NCBI GenBank assembly: GCA_015066745.1
Contig: SVNW01000034.1
Coordinates: 1-36,169 of the forward strand
DNA: 36,169 bases
Direction of reading: 5' to 3'
From: Ruminococcus sp.
GTDB taxonomy: Bacteria; Bacillota; Clostridia; Oscillospirales; Ruminococcaceae
Shown here: positions 10,095-19,335 of the stretch, one piece after another
How the letters are laid out: each line of letters opens with the position of its first letter
Position numbering within the stretch: position 1 is the stretch's first letter
Notes under the pieces: generated by a model
Seen by the model: the letters and a program-made list of their open reading frames with translations, nothing else
Told to the model about the DNA's origin: nothing
Database searches by the model: none
Translations under genes and position numbers: made by a program

Positions 10095-12251
10095 TTACTT
10101 GTCAAGTTTCATTGTAAGAGCTATTCTCTTTTTCTTTACATCTACGCTTAAAACACGAACTTTTACTACTTCTCCGACTTTTACAGCTTCAAGAGGGTGC
10201 TTTATAAAGCGATTGCATATCTGAGAAATATGGACAAGACCGTCTTCATGTACGCCGATATCGACAAAAGCGCCAAAATCTATTACATTGCGGACTGTTC
10301 CCATCATTTCCATTCCCTCTTTGAGATCTCCTATCTCCATTATATCTCCGCTTCTCATAAGAGGAGGAGGAAGTTCATCTCTGAGGTCACGTCCGGGTTT
10401 CTGAAGTTCAGAAACTATATCGTTAAGAGTAGGAACACCTATTCCGAGTTTCTTGCTTATCTCATTAATTCCTATCTTGCTTGCTGTTTCTTTTATACCT
10501 GTTGTCTTTCCGCTTGCTACATCAGCTATACTGAAACCGCATTCCTCGATAAGTTTCATAGCAGATTCGTAACTTTCAGGGTGTACTGCTGTGTTATCGA
10601 GCGGATTTTTACCGTTTCTTACTCTTAAAAATCCTGCACACTGTTCATATGCTTTTTTTCCGAGTTTCGGAACTTTAAGGAGCTGTTTTCTGTCAGTAAA
10701 TTCACCATTTTCTTCACGATATGCAACTATATTTTTTGCAATTGCAGAATTTACACCTGCAACATATGACAGAAGTGAGTGTGAAGAAGTATTAAGGTCA
10801 ACACCTACAGAGTTTACACAAGCTTCAACTACTCCGCCAAGTGCCTCATTCATTCTTGCTTTCGGCATATCGTGCTGATACTGTCCGACACCGATAGCTT
10901 TTGGTTCTATCTTTACAAGTTCGGCAAGCGGATCCTGCAATCTTCTTGCTATAGAAACAGCACTTCTGAGAGATACGTCATAGTCCGGGAATTCTTCTGC
11001 TGCAAGTTTTGACGCAGAATACACTGAAGCACCTGCTTCACTTACTACCATGTAGCTTACTTTCTGAGTAATTTCTTTAAGTATCTGTGCTACTATTTCT
11101 TCACTTTCTCGTGACGCTGTACCGTTTCCTATTGCAATAGTATTTACATTCTGAGAAATGATTATCTTCTTGAGTTTTTCTTTTTCGCGGGCAATAAGTC
11201 CTGCTGAACCCATTGATATATGTACAACATCGGTATACAAAACTTTTCCTGTGTGATCTACAACTGCTACTTTACAGCCCGTTCTGAATCCCGGGTCAAG
11301 TCCGAGTGTGACTGTATTTTTTATAGGTGGCTGTAAAAGAAGCTGTCTTAGATTTTCAGCGAAAACTTTTATCGCCTGTTCTGCTGCGTTTTCAGTAAAG
11401 AAAGAACGTATTTCTCTTTCTATTGACGGGAATATGAGTCTCTTGTAACTGTCATCTGCTGCCACTGCAACAAGTTCACCGCATTTACTCTGATTTTTCG
11501 AATATTTGTTTACGCACATTGCAAGAGGTGTTTCATCAGGAGAAGTTACAGAAACCTTGATAAAGCCCTCTTTTTCGCCTCTGTCCATAGCGAGTATTCT
11601 GTGATTTGCAACCTTGGCAAGAGGCTCTGAAAAATCATAATAGTTTTCATAAACACTTTCTGCATTTTCATCAGCAGCTTTTGAAGATATTATACCATGC
11701 TTCATAAAATATGTTCTTAAATCTTTACGAAGCTCTGCGTCATCAGATATATCCTCTGCTATAATGTCACAAGCACCGGCTAATGCTTCTTCAACATTAT
11801 TTACGCCCTTTTCTTCATCGACAAATCCTTCAGCAATTTTTTCTGGCTCTCCTGATTTCTCCTGTTTCATGATAAATACGGCAAGAGGTTCAAGACCCTT
11901 TTCACGAGCTACACTTGCTCTTGTTTTTCTTTTCGGTTTGAAAGGTCTGTATATATCTTCTGCCTCAACAAGTGTAATTGCTTTCTCTATAGAAGCTTTT
12001 ATCTCGTCTGTAAGTTTACCCTGTTCATCTATAAGATTTATTATTTCCTCTTTTCTCTTTTCAAGATTTCTAAGATACGTCATACGGTCAAATATTTCTC
12101 TTAGTATCTGGTCATCAAGAGAACCTGTAGCTTCTTTTCTGTAACGAGCTACAAAAGGTATAGTCTTACCATCATCAAAAAGTGCTATAGTATTATCTAT
12201 CTGTTCCTGTCTGAGTTTAAATTCCTCCGCAAGTAACTTATTAATATCCAT
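10095..12251 (-). CDS. tex: Tex, RNA-binding transcription accessory protein
   Basis: 718 aa, the normal Tex length. Domains in order: an N-terminal helical region (EEFKLRQEQIDNTIALFDDG), a YqgF/RNase H-like fold beginning TLGLDPGFRTGCKVAVVD near residue 317, helix-hairpin-helix motifs (residues about 490-560, including LLSYVAGVNSAIAKNIV), and a C-terminal S1 RNA-binding domain (GTVRNVIDFGAFVDIGVHED, about 648-716). Tex is a conserved nucleic-acid-binding protein linked to transcript handling and fitness in stress. The ATG follows GAGGATAA. It sits 33 bp downstream of the ABC-F gene in the same operon. Confidence 0.95.
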   Translation of the reverse strand: MDINKLLAEEFKLRQEQIDNTIALFDDGKTIPFVARYRKEATGSLDDQILREIFDRMTYLRNLEKRKEEIINLIDEQGKLTDEIKASIEKAITLVEAEDIYRPFKPKRKTRASVAREKGLEPLAVFIMKQEKSGEPEKIAEGFVDEEKGVNNVEEALAGACDIIAEDISDDAELRKDLRTYFMKHGIISSKAADENAESVYENYYDFSEPLAKVANHRILAMDRGEKEGFIKVSVTSPDETPLAMCVNKYSKNQSKCGELVAVAADDSYKRLIFPSIEREIRSFFTENAAEQAIKVFAENLRQLLLQPPIKNTVTLGLDPGFRTGCKVAVVDHTGKVLYTDVVHISMGSAGLIAREKEKLKKIIISQNVNTIAIGNGTASRESEEIVAQILKEITQKVSYMVVSEAGASVYSASKLAAEEFPDYDVSLRSAVSIARRLQDPLAELVKIEPKAIGVGQYQHDMPKARMNEALGGVVEACVNSVGVDLNTSSHSLLSYVAGVNSAIAKNIVAYREENGEFTDRKQLLKVPKLGKKAYEQCAGFLRVRNGKNPLDNTAVHPESYESAMKLIEECGFSIADVASGKTTGIKETASKIGINEISKKLGIGVPTLNDIVSELQKPGRDLRDELPPPLMRSGDIMEIGDLKEGMEMMGTVRNVIDFGAFVDIGVHEDGLVHISQICNRFIKHPLEAVKVGEVVKVRVLSVDVKKKRIALTMKLDK

Positions 12252-12284
12252 TTATCCTCATTTTCCTTTCGGTATTTATTTTCT

Positions 12285-14228
12285 TTATTCTAAACTTTCT
12301 GAAAGTTCTGCCCACTCTTCAAACATAGTATTTGTAAGTTCTTTGATCTCATTTATTCTGATGCATTTTTCATTCATCAGATTATAATCATTTAATACAC
12401 TTTCCAAAGTAAGTTCCTGTTCAAGAGTATCCATTTCTTCCTGAAGTTTTTCCATTTCCTCTTCAAGCTGTTTTATACGCTGTCTGTTTTTAGCTTCAAG
12501 ATTTCTCTGTTCCTTTGTCTTAAAGGCTTTGTTTTTCTTTTCAACATACTGTTGCCTTAACTTTTCCTGTTTTTCTCTGTCCTCAGCCTCCTGTTGCTCC
12601 TGTTCTCTGAGACGTTTTATCTTTATATAGTCATCAAAACCGCCTGCAAAACTCTCTGTTGCATTCTGCGTTATTTCAAGTATACGTGTAGAGATCTTAT
12701 TGAGAAGATATCTGTCATGCGATACATAGATAACTGTACCTTCAAATTTTTCAAGAGCATCTTCAAGGACTTCTTTTGTCTGAAGATCGAGATGGTTTGT
12801 AGGTTCGTCAAGTATAAGGACATTTCCGTGTTCAAGCATCATTATAGCAAAACAAAGCTTACAGCGTTCTCCACCGCTCACTACTCCCGCCTGCTTGAAT
12901 ACATTTTCACCGACTATACGTACTTTTCCGAGCAAACTTCTTACTTCAAGATCAGACATGGAAGGATATCGGCTATGTATCTCTTCAAAAACAGTATTTG
13001 CTCTGTTTATGTTTTCAGCTTCCTGATCAAAATATGATATCTTTACATTTGCCGCCCATATTACTTTTCCTTTGTGCGGTAGTTTTTCCTGTATTATTTT
13101 AAGAAGTGTAGACTTACCTATACCATTATCGCCTATTATGGCAAGTTTTTCTCCTCTGCGCACCTCAAATGAAAGATTGTCAACAAGAGTTTTACGTTCA
13201 TTTCCAAACCCTACTGATATATCTATATCCTTAACTTTAAGAACTTCCTGTGGCGGATCTATGCCAAAAGTAAATTCAAGTCTGGCTGATTTGTGATATG
13301 TATTTGGTTTTTCGATACGTTCCATTCTTTCGAGTGCTTTTACACGGCTCTTAGCACTTTTGGAAGTAGTTGCCCTTACGATATTTCTTGCAACATAGTC
13401 CTCCATTTTTGCGATTTCTTTTTGCTGGAGATCATATTCTTTCTGCTGACGTGTAACAGCTTCTTCTTTTAATTTTGTAAAGGCAGTATAATTACCTTTA
13501 TAACGTTTAAGCACTGTATTTTCTATTTCACAAACTGATGTTACAACTTTATCAAGAAAATATCTGTCGTGGGAAACAATAAGCAAAGCACCCTTATAAT
13601 CTTTCAGATAATCTTCAAGCCACATGACCGTTCTGAAATCAAGATGGTTGGTAGGTTCGTCAAGGATAAGGATATTAGGGTTTTCAAGTAGCAGCTTTGC
13701 TATTGCAAGTCTGGTCTTCTCCCCACCTGAAAATCCGGATATTACTCTGTCAAACAGATCTTCTGTAAATCCCATACCGTTTAATATGGTTTTTATCTTT
13801 ACTTTTATTGTATATCCGTCATTTGCTTCATAATATGCGGAAATTTTTGAATACTCATCACTTAACGCCTCATAATCAGACGGATTTTCAGCCATAAGCT
13901 TTTCAAGTTCTTTCATTCTCTCCGAAATAGCAATAAGCTCTGAAAAAACACTTTTCATTTCCTCGATAACAGTATTTTCGTTATCAAGTGCCCCCATCTG
14001 TTCGAGATAACCGATATTCGTCTTTGACGCAAAAGAAATAACACCGTCTTCCTCTGTAAATCTGTCAGGTTCTTCTTTGCCTGTAAGTATTCTCAGAAGT
14101 GTTGTTTTTCCACATCCGTTTATTCCGACAAGTCCTATACGGTCGCTTTCATCTATGACAAGATCAACGTTTTTCAGTATCTGATTACCATTGTAAAATT
14201 TATTTATATTACTCATGCTTACCAGCAT
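12285..14228 (-). CDS. ABC-F family ribosome-associated ATPase
   Basis: 647-aa soluble protein with two ABC domains and no membrane segments. Domain 1 has Walker A GINGCGKTT, signature FSGGEKTRLAIAKLL and Walker B ILILDEPTNHLD. Domain 2 has GDNGIGKST, VSGGERCKLCFAIMML and VLILDEPTNHLD. The two are joined by a charged linker, and the C-terminus is a coiled coil of about 110 residues rich in Glu/Gln/Lys. This is the Uup/EttA-like ABC-F layout, which acts on ribosomes during stalling or confers antibiotic protection. Resistance cannot be told from sequence alone. It is the first gene of the block, with a 5' leader of about 38 nt, too short for the attenuator seen at many resistance ABC-F genes. 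Confidence 0.9.
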   Translation of the reverse strand: MLVSMSNINKFYNGNQILKNVDLVIDESDRIGLVGINGCGKTTLLRILTGKEEPDRFTEEDGVISFASKTNIGYLEQMGALDNENTVIEEMKSVFSELIAISERMKELEKLMAENPSDYEALSDEYSKISAYYEANDGYTIKVKIKTILNGMGFTEDLFDRVISGFSGGEKTRLAIAKLLLENPNILILDEPTNHLDFRTVMWLEDYLKDYKGALLIVSHDRYFLDKVVTSVCEIENTVLKRYKGNYTAFTKLKEEAVTRQQKEYDLQQKEIAKMEDYVARNIVRATTSKSAKSRVKALERMERIEKPNTYHKSARLEFTFGIDPPQEVLKVKDIDISVGFGNERKTLVDNLSFEVRRGEKLAIIGDNGIGKSTLLKIIQEKLPHKGKVIWAANVKISYFDQEAENINRANTVFEEIHSRYPSMSDLEVRSLLGKVRIVGENVFKQAGVVSGGERCKLCFAIMMLEHGNVLILDEPTNHLDLQTKEVLEDALEKFEGTVIYVSHDRYLLNKISTRILEITQNATESFAGGFDDYIKIKRLREQEQQEAEDREKQEKLRQQYVEKKNKAFKTKEQRNLEAKNRQRIKQLEEEMEKLQEEMDTLEQELTLESVLNDYNLMNEKCIRINEIKELTNTMFEEWAELSESLE

Positions 14229-14272
14229 TTTCTATCACCAATTTCTTAAATTTTATTGCGAAAAACAATAAT

Positions 14273-14301
14273 ATTATAACATAATATATGTATAAAATCA
14301 A
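14273..14301 (-). promoter_or_regulatory. Sigma-A promoter of the ABC-F/tex/exporter/addB block
   Basis: Minus-strand -35 TTGATT (14301-14296), a 17-nt spacer and -10 TATAAT (14278-14273). It is the only strong promoter seen for the minus-strand block that ends at the acyltransferase. Confidence 0.75.
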
Positions 14302-14371
14302 CAGATTATCTTTTAATTTTTATCTCAGGTATTCCGTAGTGTTTTTTTGATAAAAATATGATGAATTTTTC

Positions 14372-14400
14372 TTGTTATTTTCCCAAGACTATGGTATAAT
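14372..14400 (+). promoter_or_regulatory. Promoter of the 96-aa protein gene
   Basis: -35 TTGTTA (14372-14377), a 17-nt spacer, -10 TATAAT (14395-14400). It lies 33 bp before the ATG and diverges from the promoter at 14273-14301. Confidence 0.75.
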
Positions 14401-14432
14401 TTATATAAAGCTATCGAAAGGGGGACGTTCTC

Positions 14433-14723
14433 ATGTTTAAAAAGCGTATGTCTGATGATGAGATCAAGCAACTCATTTCAAAAGAGATAAAAGCTGCACA
14501 GAGCCAGAAATTATCTGAAAATGAGATTAAAGAATTAGCTCAGTCAATGTCAAAAGAAATCATGACAAAACAGTCTGAAGAAATGATGGATCGCATGAAA
14601 AAGTACTGTGATGAAAATGAAAAGATTGATATTGTTGGCAGAATGGCATTTGTAATGAATGAATGTAACAAATTCACTATTGATTATGTTACTCAGATGC
14701 TTACCAAAGTATTTGGTGAATAA
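14433..14723 (+). CDS. 96-aa charged helical protein of unknown function
   Basis: Monocistronic small protein beginning MFKKRMSDDEIKQLISKE. It is almost entirely predicted helix and rich in Lys, Glu and Met, with two similar short segments (MSDDEIKQLISKEI and LSENEIKELAQSMSKEI) that suggest an internal duplication. No signal peptide or membrane segment is present. The start follows AAGGGGGA. It has its own promoter and a strong terminator, so it is an independently expressed gene. I recognise no family. Confidence 0.75.
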   Translation: MFKKRMSDDEIKQLISKEIKAAQSQKLSENEIKELAQSMSKEIMTKQSEEMMDRMKKYCDENEKIDIVGRMAFVMNECNKFTIDYVTQMLTKVFGE

Positions 14724-14730
14724 TTTTAAG

Positions 14731-14775
14731 ACGCCCTGACAAAGTTGTAATTTTCTTTGTCAGGGCGTTTAATTT
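14731..14775 (+). terminator. Intrinsic terminator after the 96-aa gene
   Basis: Perfect 14-bp stem (ACGCCCTGACAAAG with CTTTGTCAGGGCGT, 14731-14744/14755-14768), a 10-nt loop, then a T-rich tail. Confidence 0.85.
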
Positions 14776-14924
14776 ATAATTTTTTTCTACGATATCATTT
14801 TATTAACCATTTCTCTATGTTATAATTATAACATCATTTTTAAGTAAAAGCAAGCACAATAAATACAAAAATGGTAAAATATAACCATGCAACGATTTAT
14901 AATCATAATTAAAAACACCGTTAA

Positions 14925-14965
14925 AATATGCACCTCCAAAAGTATCATCTTTTGGGGTGCATATT
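14925..14965 (-). terminator. Hairpin downstream of the first secreted-repeat gene
   Basis: 17-bp stem with one bulged base (14925-14942/14949-14965; AATATGCACC core) and a 6-nt loop. It lies 34 bp after the stop of the minus-strand gene at 14999. The T-tract on the minus strand is weak, so termination direction is uncertain. The rest of 14776-14998 is AT-rich with nothing else recognised. Confidence 0.55.
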
Positions 14966-14998
14966 ATTCTTTAAGCTGATGTTTTTATTTACAAAAAA

Positions 14999-17122
14999 TT
15001 AATTAACTTCTTCAAGACTCCATTTCTGGCATTCAATCTCATTGTATTCAGAAAGATATACATTCCCGGCTGAAACTATAGTCTTTCCCGTATTTGTTCC
15101 GTCCCCTGCGCCGTATACTGTAAGGCAAAGTTCTTCATCAGCAGCAGAAACGATCTTATACGTGCCATCGTCAAGACCAACTATTTTCCATGTCTGTGCC
15201 GGTGGATCAACAGCATCGTATATCTGAACATTGCAACCTGCTGATATTTCTGATGCCGGACTCTTTACTATATCGACTACTTTATTATCAGATATATGTA
15301 ATCTGTAACTTCCAGTGTTATCAAAAAGTTCAAATCTGAATTTCTGTTCTTTTTTATCAGACTTTGAAGACTGATAAACATTTGATTTTGCAAGCTGACC
15401 TCCGGCTGTAAGATATTTTCCACTTGCTGAATTTTTTAACACATATGTCTTACCGTCAAACTTAAGCAGTTCATTTTCCTGTTCAATTCCTGTTATATCC
15501 TTATATGCAACCCAACCTGCCTTATCAAGTCTTACTGTGTACGGATATATACTGCTCTCAAGTACGGAAAGCACTTTGTAGATTCCGTACGGAACTTCAA
15601 CAGCTTCACCTTCACCGCTTGCAGAGTAATAAGCCATTCCACGATAGTTTACATAATCGCCTTCTTTTATATCAGTACCTGTATTTACCGATACAGAAGT
15701 TGTAGTTGTCGTAACTGTAGTTGTTGCAACGGTTGTAGTAACTTCCGGCTGATATGATGCTGTAAGCGCACTGTATTCTACCCAACCGGCATCTTTGAGA
15801 TGAACATTGTATTTTACAGATGAATCTTTTATTATTTCATCTATTACAAAGTCTCCTGAAACTTCTTTTATTTTTCCGTTACCGCTTGATGTATATCTTA
15901 CCAGACCACTGTAGCTTACTTTATCACCAACTTTAAGTTTTATTGTTGTAGTAGTTGTCATTGTTGTCGTAACAGGTGTAGTAGTAACAGTAGCTGTAGT
16001 TGTCACAACCGGCTGTTTTTTTCCGGTAAGCGCTTCATATGATACCCAGCCTGCATTTTTCAAAAGAACAGTATATGGCTTTGAAGAATCAGTAAGAATC
16101 TGCTCTACAGTATATATTCCGCTTACTTCTATAACTGTACCTGCTCCGTTAGCAGAATAATAAGCTTTTCCTGAATACTGAACTTTATCTCCTGCACTCA
16201 GTATTTCATCAGGAACAGTGGTTGACGGTACATTTATAGAAGTTGATGTATCAGGAGTTGTAGTCACGGTAACAGAAGTCGTTGTAATAACAGCAGGCGG
16301 TTCTTTTCCTGTAAGCGCTTTATATGATACCCAACCGGCACCTTCAAGCTGTACAATATTCGGATACTTTGTTCCGGCAAGAATATTTATTACTTTATAA
16401 AGACCTCTTGATACCTCTGTTACCTTTCCGGTTCCGTCAGCCATAGTATTTACTTCGCCGGCATACTCTACCATATCCCCGATCTTAAGTTCATCAGTAT
16501 CACCCGGAACCATTTCAACTACATTTCCGGCAACAGCTGAATATTTTACCCAACCGGCATTTTCAAGTCTTACTGTATATTCTGCAGAACCATTCTCAAG
16601 AATTTCTGCTATTTTATATGTACCTGAAACCTCTACAGCCTTTCCGTTTCCATCTGACGAATACTGGGCTTTTCCTTTATAATAAACCAGATCACCAACA
16701 TTAAGTTTATTTACATAGCTAAGATATGTGCTTGTAGTTTCGGTTATTATAGGTATAAGAGTTATAGGCAATGTAGTTTCATCTGTTGTAGTAACAGGAG
16801 AAGTTGTAGTTGTTGTTTGGGACGGACTGTCTTTTTGCGATAATTCAAGTATTCTGGATTTTGCACGTGCTGAGTCCATAATATTAACAACACCGTCATG
16901 ATTGTAATCAAGCTTTATTTTAAAGTTGTTACCGAGCATAATATTTCCGGAAATATAATTTTTCATCATTATATAATCCACTATAGTTTGTTGAAGTTCA
17001 TCCATTGTATCATTCAAAACATCATCAGGATTCAACGCTGCTACTTTTGACGAAGCAGTAACAGAACCCAGTGCCATTACCAATGATAAAATTACAGCCG
17101 TTTTCTTATTCACTTTTTTCAT
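14999..17122 (-). CDS. Secreted protein: single dockerin-like loop, five SH3-like repeats, ricin-type C-terminus
   Basis: 707 aa with a signal peptide (KKVNKKTAVILSLVMALGSV). One dockerin-type calcium loop (DYNHDGVVNIMD, residues 72-83) follows a helical segment, whereas true dockerins have two loops. Threonine-rich linkers connect five repeats of about 60 residues (about 139-199, 211-272, 307-367, 394-455, 485-546), each starting near VGD-V-Y-G and ending near AGWV-Y-ALTG. The C-terminal 155 residues have beta-trefoil features, including QTW and QKW motifs. The repeats resemble the SH3-like wall-binding domains of clostridial amidases, which is inference. No catalytic domain is visible, so an adhesin or scaffold-attached binding role is likely. 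The ATG follows AGGAGAG. It is a paralogue of the gene upstream. Confidence 0.8.
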   Translation of the reverse strand: MKKVNKKTAVILSLVMALGSVTASSKVAALNPDDVLNDTMDELQQTIVDYIMMKNYISGNIMLGNNFKIKLDYNHDGVVNIMDSARAKSRILELSQKDSPSQTTTTTSPVTTTDETTLPITLIPIITETTSTYLSYVNKLNVGDLVYYKGKAQYSSDGNGKAVEVSGTYKIAEILENGSAEYTVRLENAGWVKYSAVAGNVVEMVPGDTDELKIGDMVEYAGEVNTMADGTGKVTEVSRGLYKVINILAGTKYPNIVQLEGAGWVSYKALTGKEPPAVITTTSVTVTTTPDTSTSINVPSTTVPDEILSAGDKVQYSGKAYYSANGAGTVIEVSGIYTVEQILTDSSKPYTVLLKNAGWVSYEALTGKKQPVVTTTATVTTTPVTTTMTTTTTIKLKVGDKVSYSGLVRYTSSGNGKIKEVSGDFVIDEIIKDSSVKYNVHLKDAGWVEYSALTASYQPEVTTTVATTTVTTTTTSVSVNTGTDIKEGDYVNYRGMAYYSASGEGEAVEVPYGIYKVLSVLESSIYPYTVRLDKAGWVAYKDITGIEQENELLKFDGKTYVLKNSASGKYLTAGGQLAKSNVYQSSKSDKKEQKFRFELFDNTGSYRLHISDNKVVDIVKSPASEISAGCNVQIYDAVDPPAQTWKIVGLDDGTYKIVSAADEELCLTVYGAGDGTNTGKTIVSAGNVYLSEYNEIECQKWSLEEVN

Positions 17123-17174
17123 AACTTAAAACTCTCCTGCTTTCTTGTTATAATTTATACGTGAGTATAAAAAA

Positions 17175-19175
17175 TCAATTTACTTTTTCAAGGAACCACT
17201 GCTGATCTGTACGATTTTCATATTTTGAAATATATATATTTCCTGCTGAAGACGTTGTTTTTCCTGTTGCTGAACCATCAGAAAAACCGCTTGCTGTAAG
17301 AACAACTTCAGAATTTTTACTTGATGCTATACTATACATACCATTGCCAACATAAACAAGATTCCAAAGCTGTGCATCCGGGTCAACAGCATCATATATC
17401 TGAACATTGCAACCTGATACAACATTTTTGTTACTGTCCTTTACTATATCAATTACTTTATTGCCGGCAAAAACTGCATACACTCTGAAATTTTCTGTAT
17501 TATAGTATTTTTCTATCTTGAAGTTCTGTGTAGTATTGTTTAAAAGTGAATACTGATAAACATTTGAATTATTACTTGTTCCGCCTATTGTGATATACTT
17601 ACCACTTGCTGCATTTTTTATTCTGTATGTATTTCCGTTAAAATTATCTATAGATGCGATTGAAGAAGTTTTTCCTGTAAGATCTGAATATCTTACCCAA
17701 CCGGCATTTTTCAACTGAACATTAAATTCAAGCTGAGTGCCTATAATGATATCCTGTATAACAAAACTACCTGAAACCTCACTTACTCTGCCGTTTCCAT
17801 TTGCCTGATATCTTACCTGACCTGTATAATTTACAGTATCACCAACTTTTAAAACTCTTGCTGCCGTAGTAGTCGTTGCGGTAGTAGTTGTAGCAGGTGT
17901 TGTGGTTACTGCTGTTGTGGTTACTGCAGGCTGTGTTTGTCCGGTAAGGTCTTTGTATGATACCCAGCCAACATTTTCTAATTGTACTGTATACGGATAA
18001 TTTCCGCTTATTATCTGAACTACCTTATACACTCCGTTTACTTCTATTGTATTTCCTTTTCCTCCGCTTGTTCCATATACTTTTCCTTTATATGATACCT
18101 TATCACCAACTTTTAAAACTCTTGCTGCCGTAGTAGTCGTTGCGGTAGTAGTTGTAGCAGGTGTTGTGGTTACTGCTGTTGTGGTTACTGCAGGCTGTGT
18201 TTGTCCGGTAAGGTCTTTGTATGATACCCAGCCAACATTTTCTAATTGTACTGTATACGGATAATTTCCGCTTATTATCTGAACTACCTTATACACTCCG
18301 TTTACTTCTATTGTATTTCCTTTTCCTCCGCTTGTTCCATATACTTTTCCTTTATATGATACCTTATCTCCGACTTTTAACGCTGATGCTACTGTTGTTG
18401 TAACAGGTGTTGTTGTGACAGTTGTTGTAGTTACCGGTGTAGTGGTAGTAGTTGTTGTTGCTGATGTTGTAGTGACTGTTGTTGTAGTTGTTACAGAACT
18501 CTGTTCCTTTCCGGTAAGGTCTTTGTATGATACCCAGCCAAGATTCTCTAACTGTACTGTATACGGATAAGAACCTGAAAGGATCTGAACTACTTTATAT
18601 GTACCATTTGCATCTACTACATTTCCTTTTCCGTCACATCTGAAATAAGCTTTGCCCTTATATTTTACTACATCGCCTACTTTAAGTGAACTTTCTGAAT
18701 TTTGAACAGGTGTTGTTGTAGTCGGAACTGTTACAGTTGTCACAGGTGTTGTAGTTGTCTGTTCTGTAGTAGTTGTTGTTGATGATGTAGTAGTCGGCTC
18801 TGTTGTTGTAACTGATGTGGTGGTCGGCTCTGTTGTTGTTACAGTTGTTACCGATGTTGTAGTTGTATCCGGATCCTGTACTCCGGAAAGTTTAAGAATC
18901 TTATTTTTTGCCTTTGTCAAATCAATAACATTGACAGTACCATCACCATTATAGTCGAGTGTCGCTTTAAACTCATCACTGAACACAACATTTTTGGCTA
19001 TATAATTTTTTATAAAAATATAGTCGACTATAGTCTGCTGAAGCTCATTAAGATCATCCTTTAATACTGCTTCCGGATCCAGCGCCTTTGTAGTTACTCC
19101 TCCGATGCCATTAACAGAACTTACTGCCATAATACATGCAAGTGCTGAGGCAACTTTTCTTATCTCTTTTTTCAT
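17175..19175 (-). CDS. Secreted protein: single dockerin-like loop, four SH3-like repeats, ricin-type C-terminus
   Basis: 666-aa paralogue of the 14999-17122 product with the same order: signal peptide (KKEIRKVASALACIMAVSSV), helix plus one calcium loop (DYNGDGTVNVID near residue 74), a long Thr linker, four repeats (about 164-222, 265-324, 353-412, 441-501) and a ricin-like tail (about 513-666) with DPDAQLW and QQW. Repeats 2 and 3 with their linkers are identical because the DNA is a perfect 264-bp duplication. The Thr linkers are probably extracellular and may be glycosylated. The start follows GCAGGAG. A 52-bp gap to the next gene suggests co-transcription. No enzyme domain is seen. Confidence 0.8.
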   Translation of the reverse strand: MKKEIRKVASALACIMAVSSVNGIGGVTTKALDPEAVLKDDLNELQQTIVDYIFIKNYIAKNVVFSDEFKATLDYNGDGTVNVIDLTKAKNKILKLSGVQDPDTTTTSVTTVTTTEPTTTSVTTTEPTTTSSTTTTTEQTTTTPVTTVTVPTTTTPVQNSESSLKVGDVVKYKGKAYFRCDGKGNVVDANGTYKVVQILSGSYPYTVQLENLGWVSYKDLTGKEQSSVTTTTTVTTTSATTTTTTTPVTTTTVTTTPVTTTVASALKVGDKVSYKGKVYGTSGGKGNTIEVNGVYKVVQIISGNYPYTVQLENVGWVSYKDLTGQTQPAVTTTAVTTTPATTTTATTTTAARVLKVGDKVSYKGKVYGTSGGKGNTIEVNGVYKVVQIISGNYPYTVQLENVGWVSYKDLTGQTQPAVTTTAVTTTPATTTTATTTTAARVLKVGDTVNYTGQVRYQANGNGRVSEVSGSFVIQDIIIGTQLEFNVQLKNAGWVRYSDLTGKTSSIASIDNFNGNTYRIKNAASGKYITIGGTSNNSNVYQYSLLNNTTQNFKIEKYYNTENFRVYAVFAGNKVIDIVKDSNKNVVSGCNVQIYDAVDPDAQLWNLVYVGNGMYSIASSKNSEVVLTASGFSDGSATGKTTSSAGNIYISKYENRTDQQWFLEKVN
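17837..18364 (+). repeat. Perfect 264-bp tandem duplication inside the 666-aa gene
   Basis: Two adjoining copies (about 17837-18100 and 18101-18364) appear identical base for base. Each encodes 88 residues: one SH3-like repeat plus its Thr linker. The frame is kept. Identity in wobble positions and in the low-complexity linker points to a recent duplication or conversion. Confidence 0.9.
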
Positions 19176-19206
19176 AATTTTCTCCTGCTTCCTTTATCAT
19201 TTTTTT

Positions 19207-19223
19207 TCAAAGCATTGCTTTGA
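19207..19223. repeat. Palindrome upstream of the 666-aa secreted gene
   Basis: TCAAAGCA and TGCTTTGA flank a single base, 30-50 bp upstream of the start codon at 19175. It has no T-tract in the minus direction, so it is not a terminator for incoming transcripts. It could be a regulator site or an mRNA leader hairpin. The rest of 19224-19335 shows only AT-rich sequence. Confidence 0.4.
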
Positions 19224-19335
19224 GCATAAAATAACTGACTTGATTTAATTTTATTATCTTATGCCTTTATATTTTAACAGACTATCATTGTCTGAAATAT
19301 AACAAAAATACAAAACTACATATCATATTTTTACT

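Noticed and set aside
12285-14228. Calling the ABC-F protein an antibiotic-resistance factor
   Set aside because: The sequence features are shared with housekeeping ABC-F proteins, and no attenuator leader is present.
15690-18880. Regular short repeats that could suggest a CRISPR or satellite array
   Set aside because: They are in-frame ACN codon runs (Thr linkers) and protein-domain repeats, with no constant repeat/variable spacer pattern.
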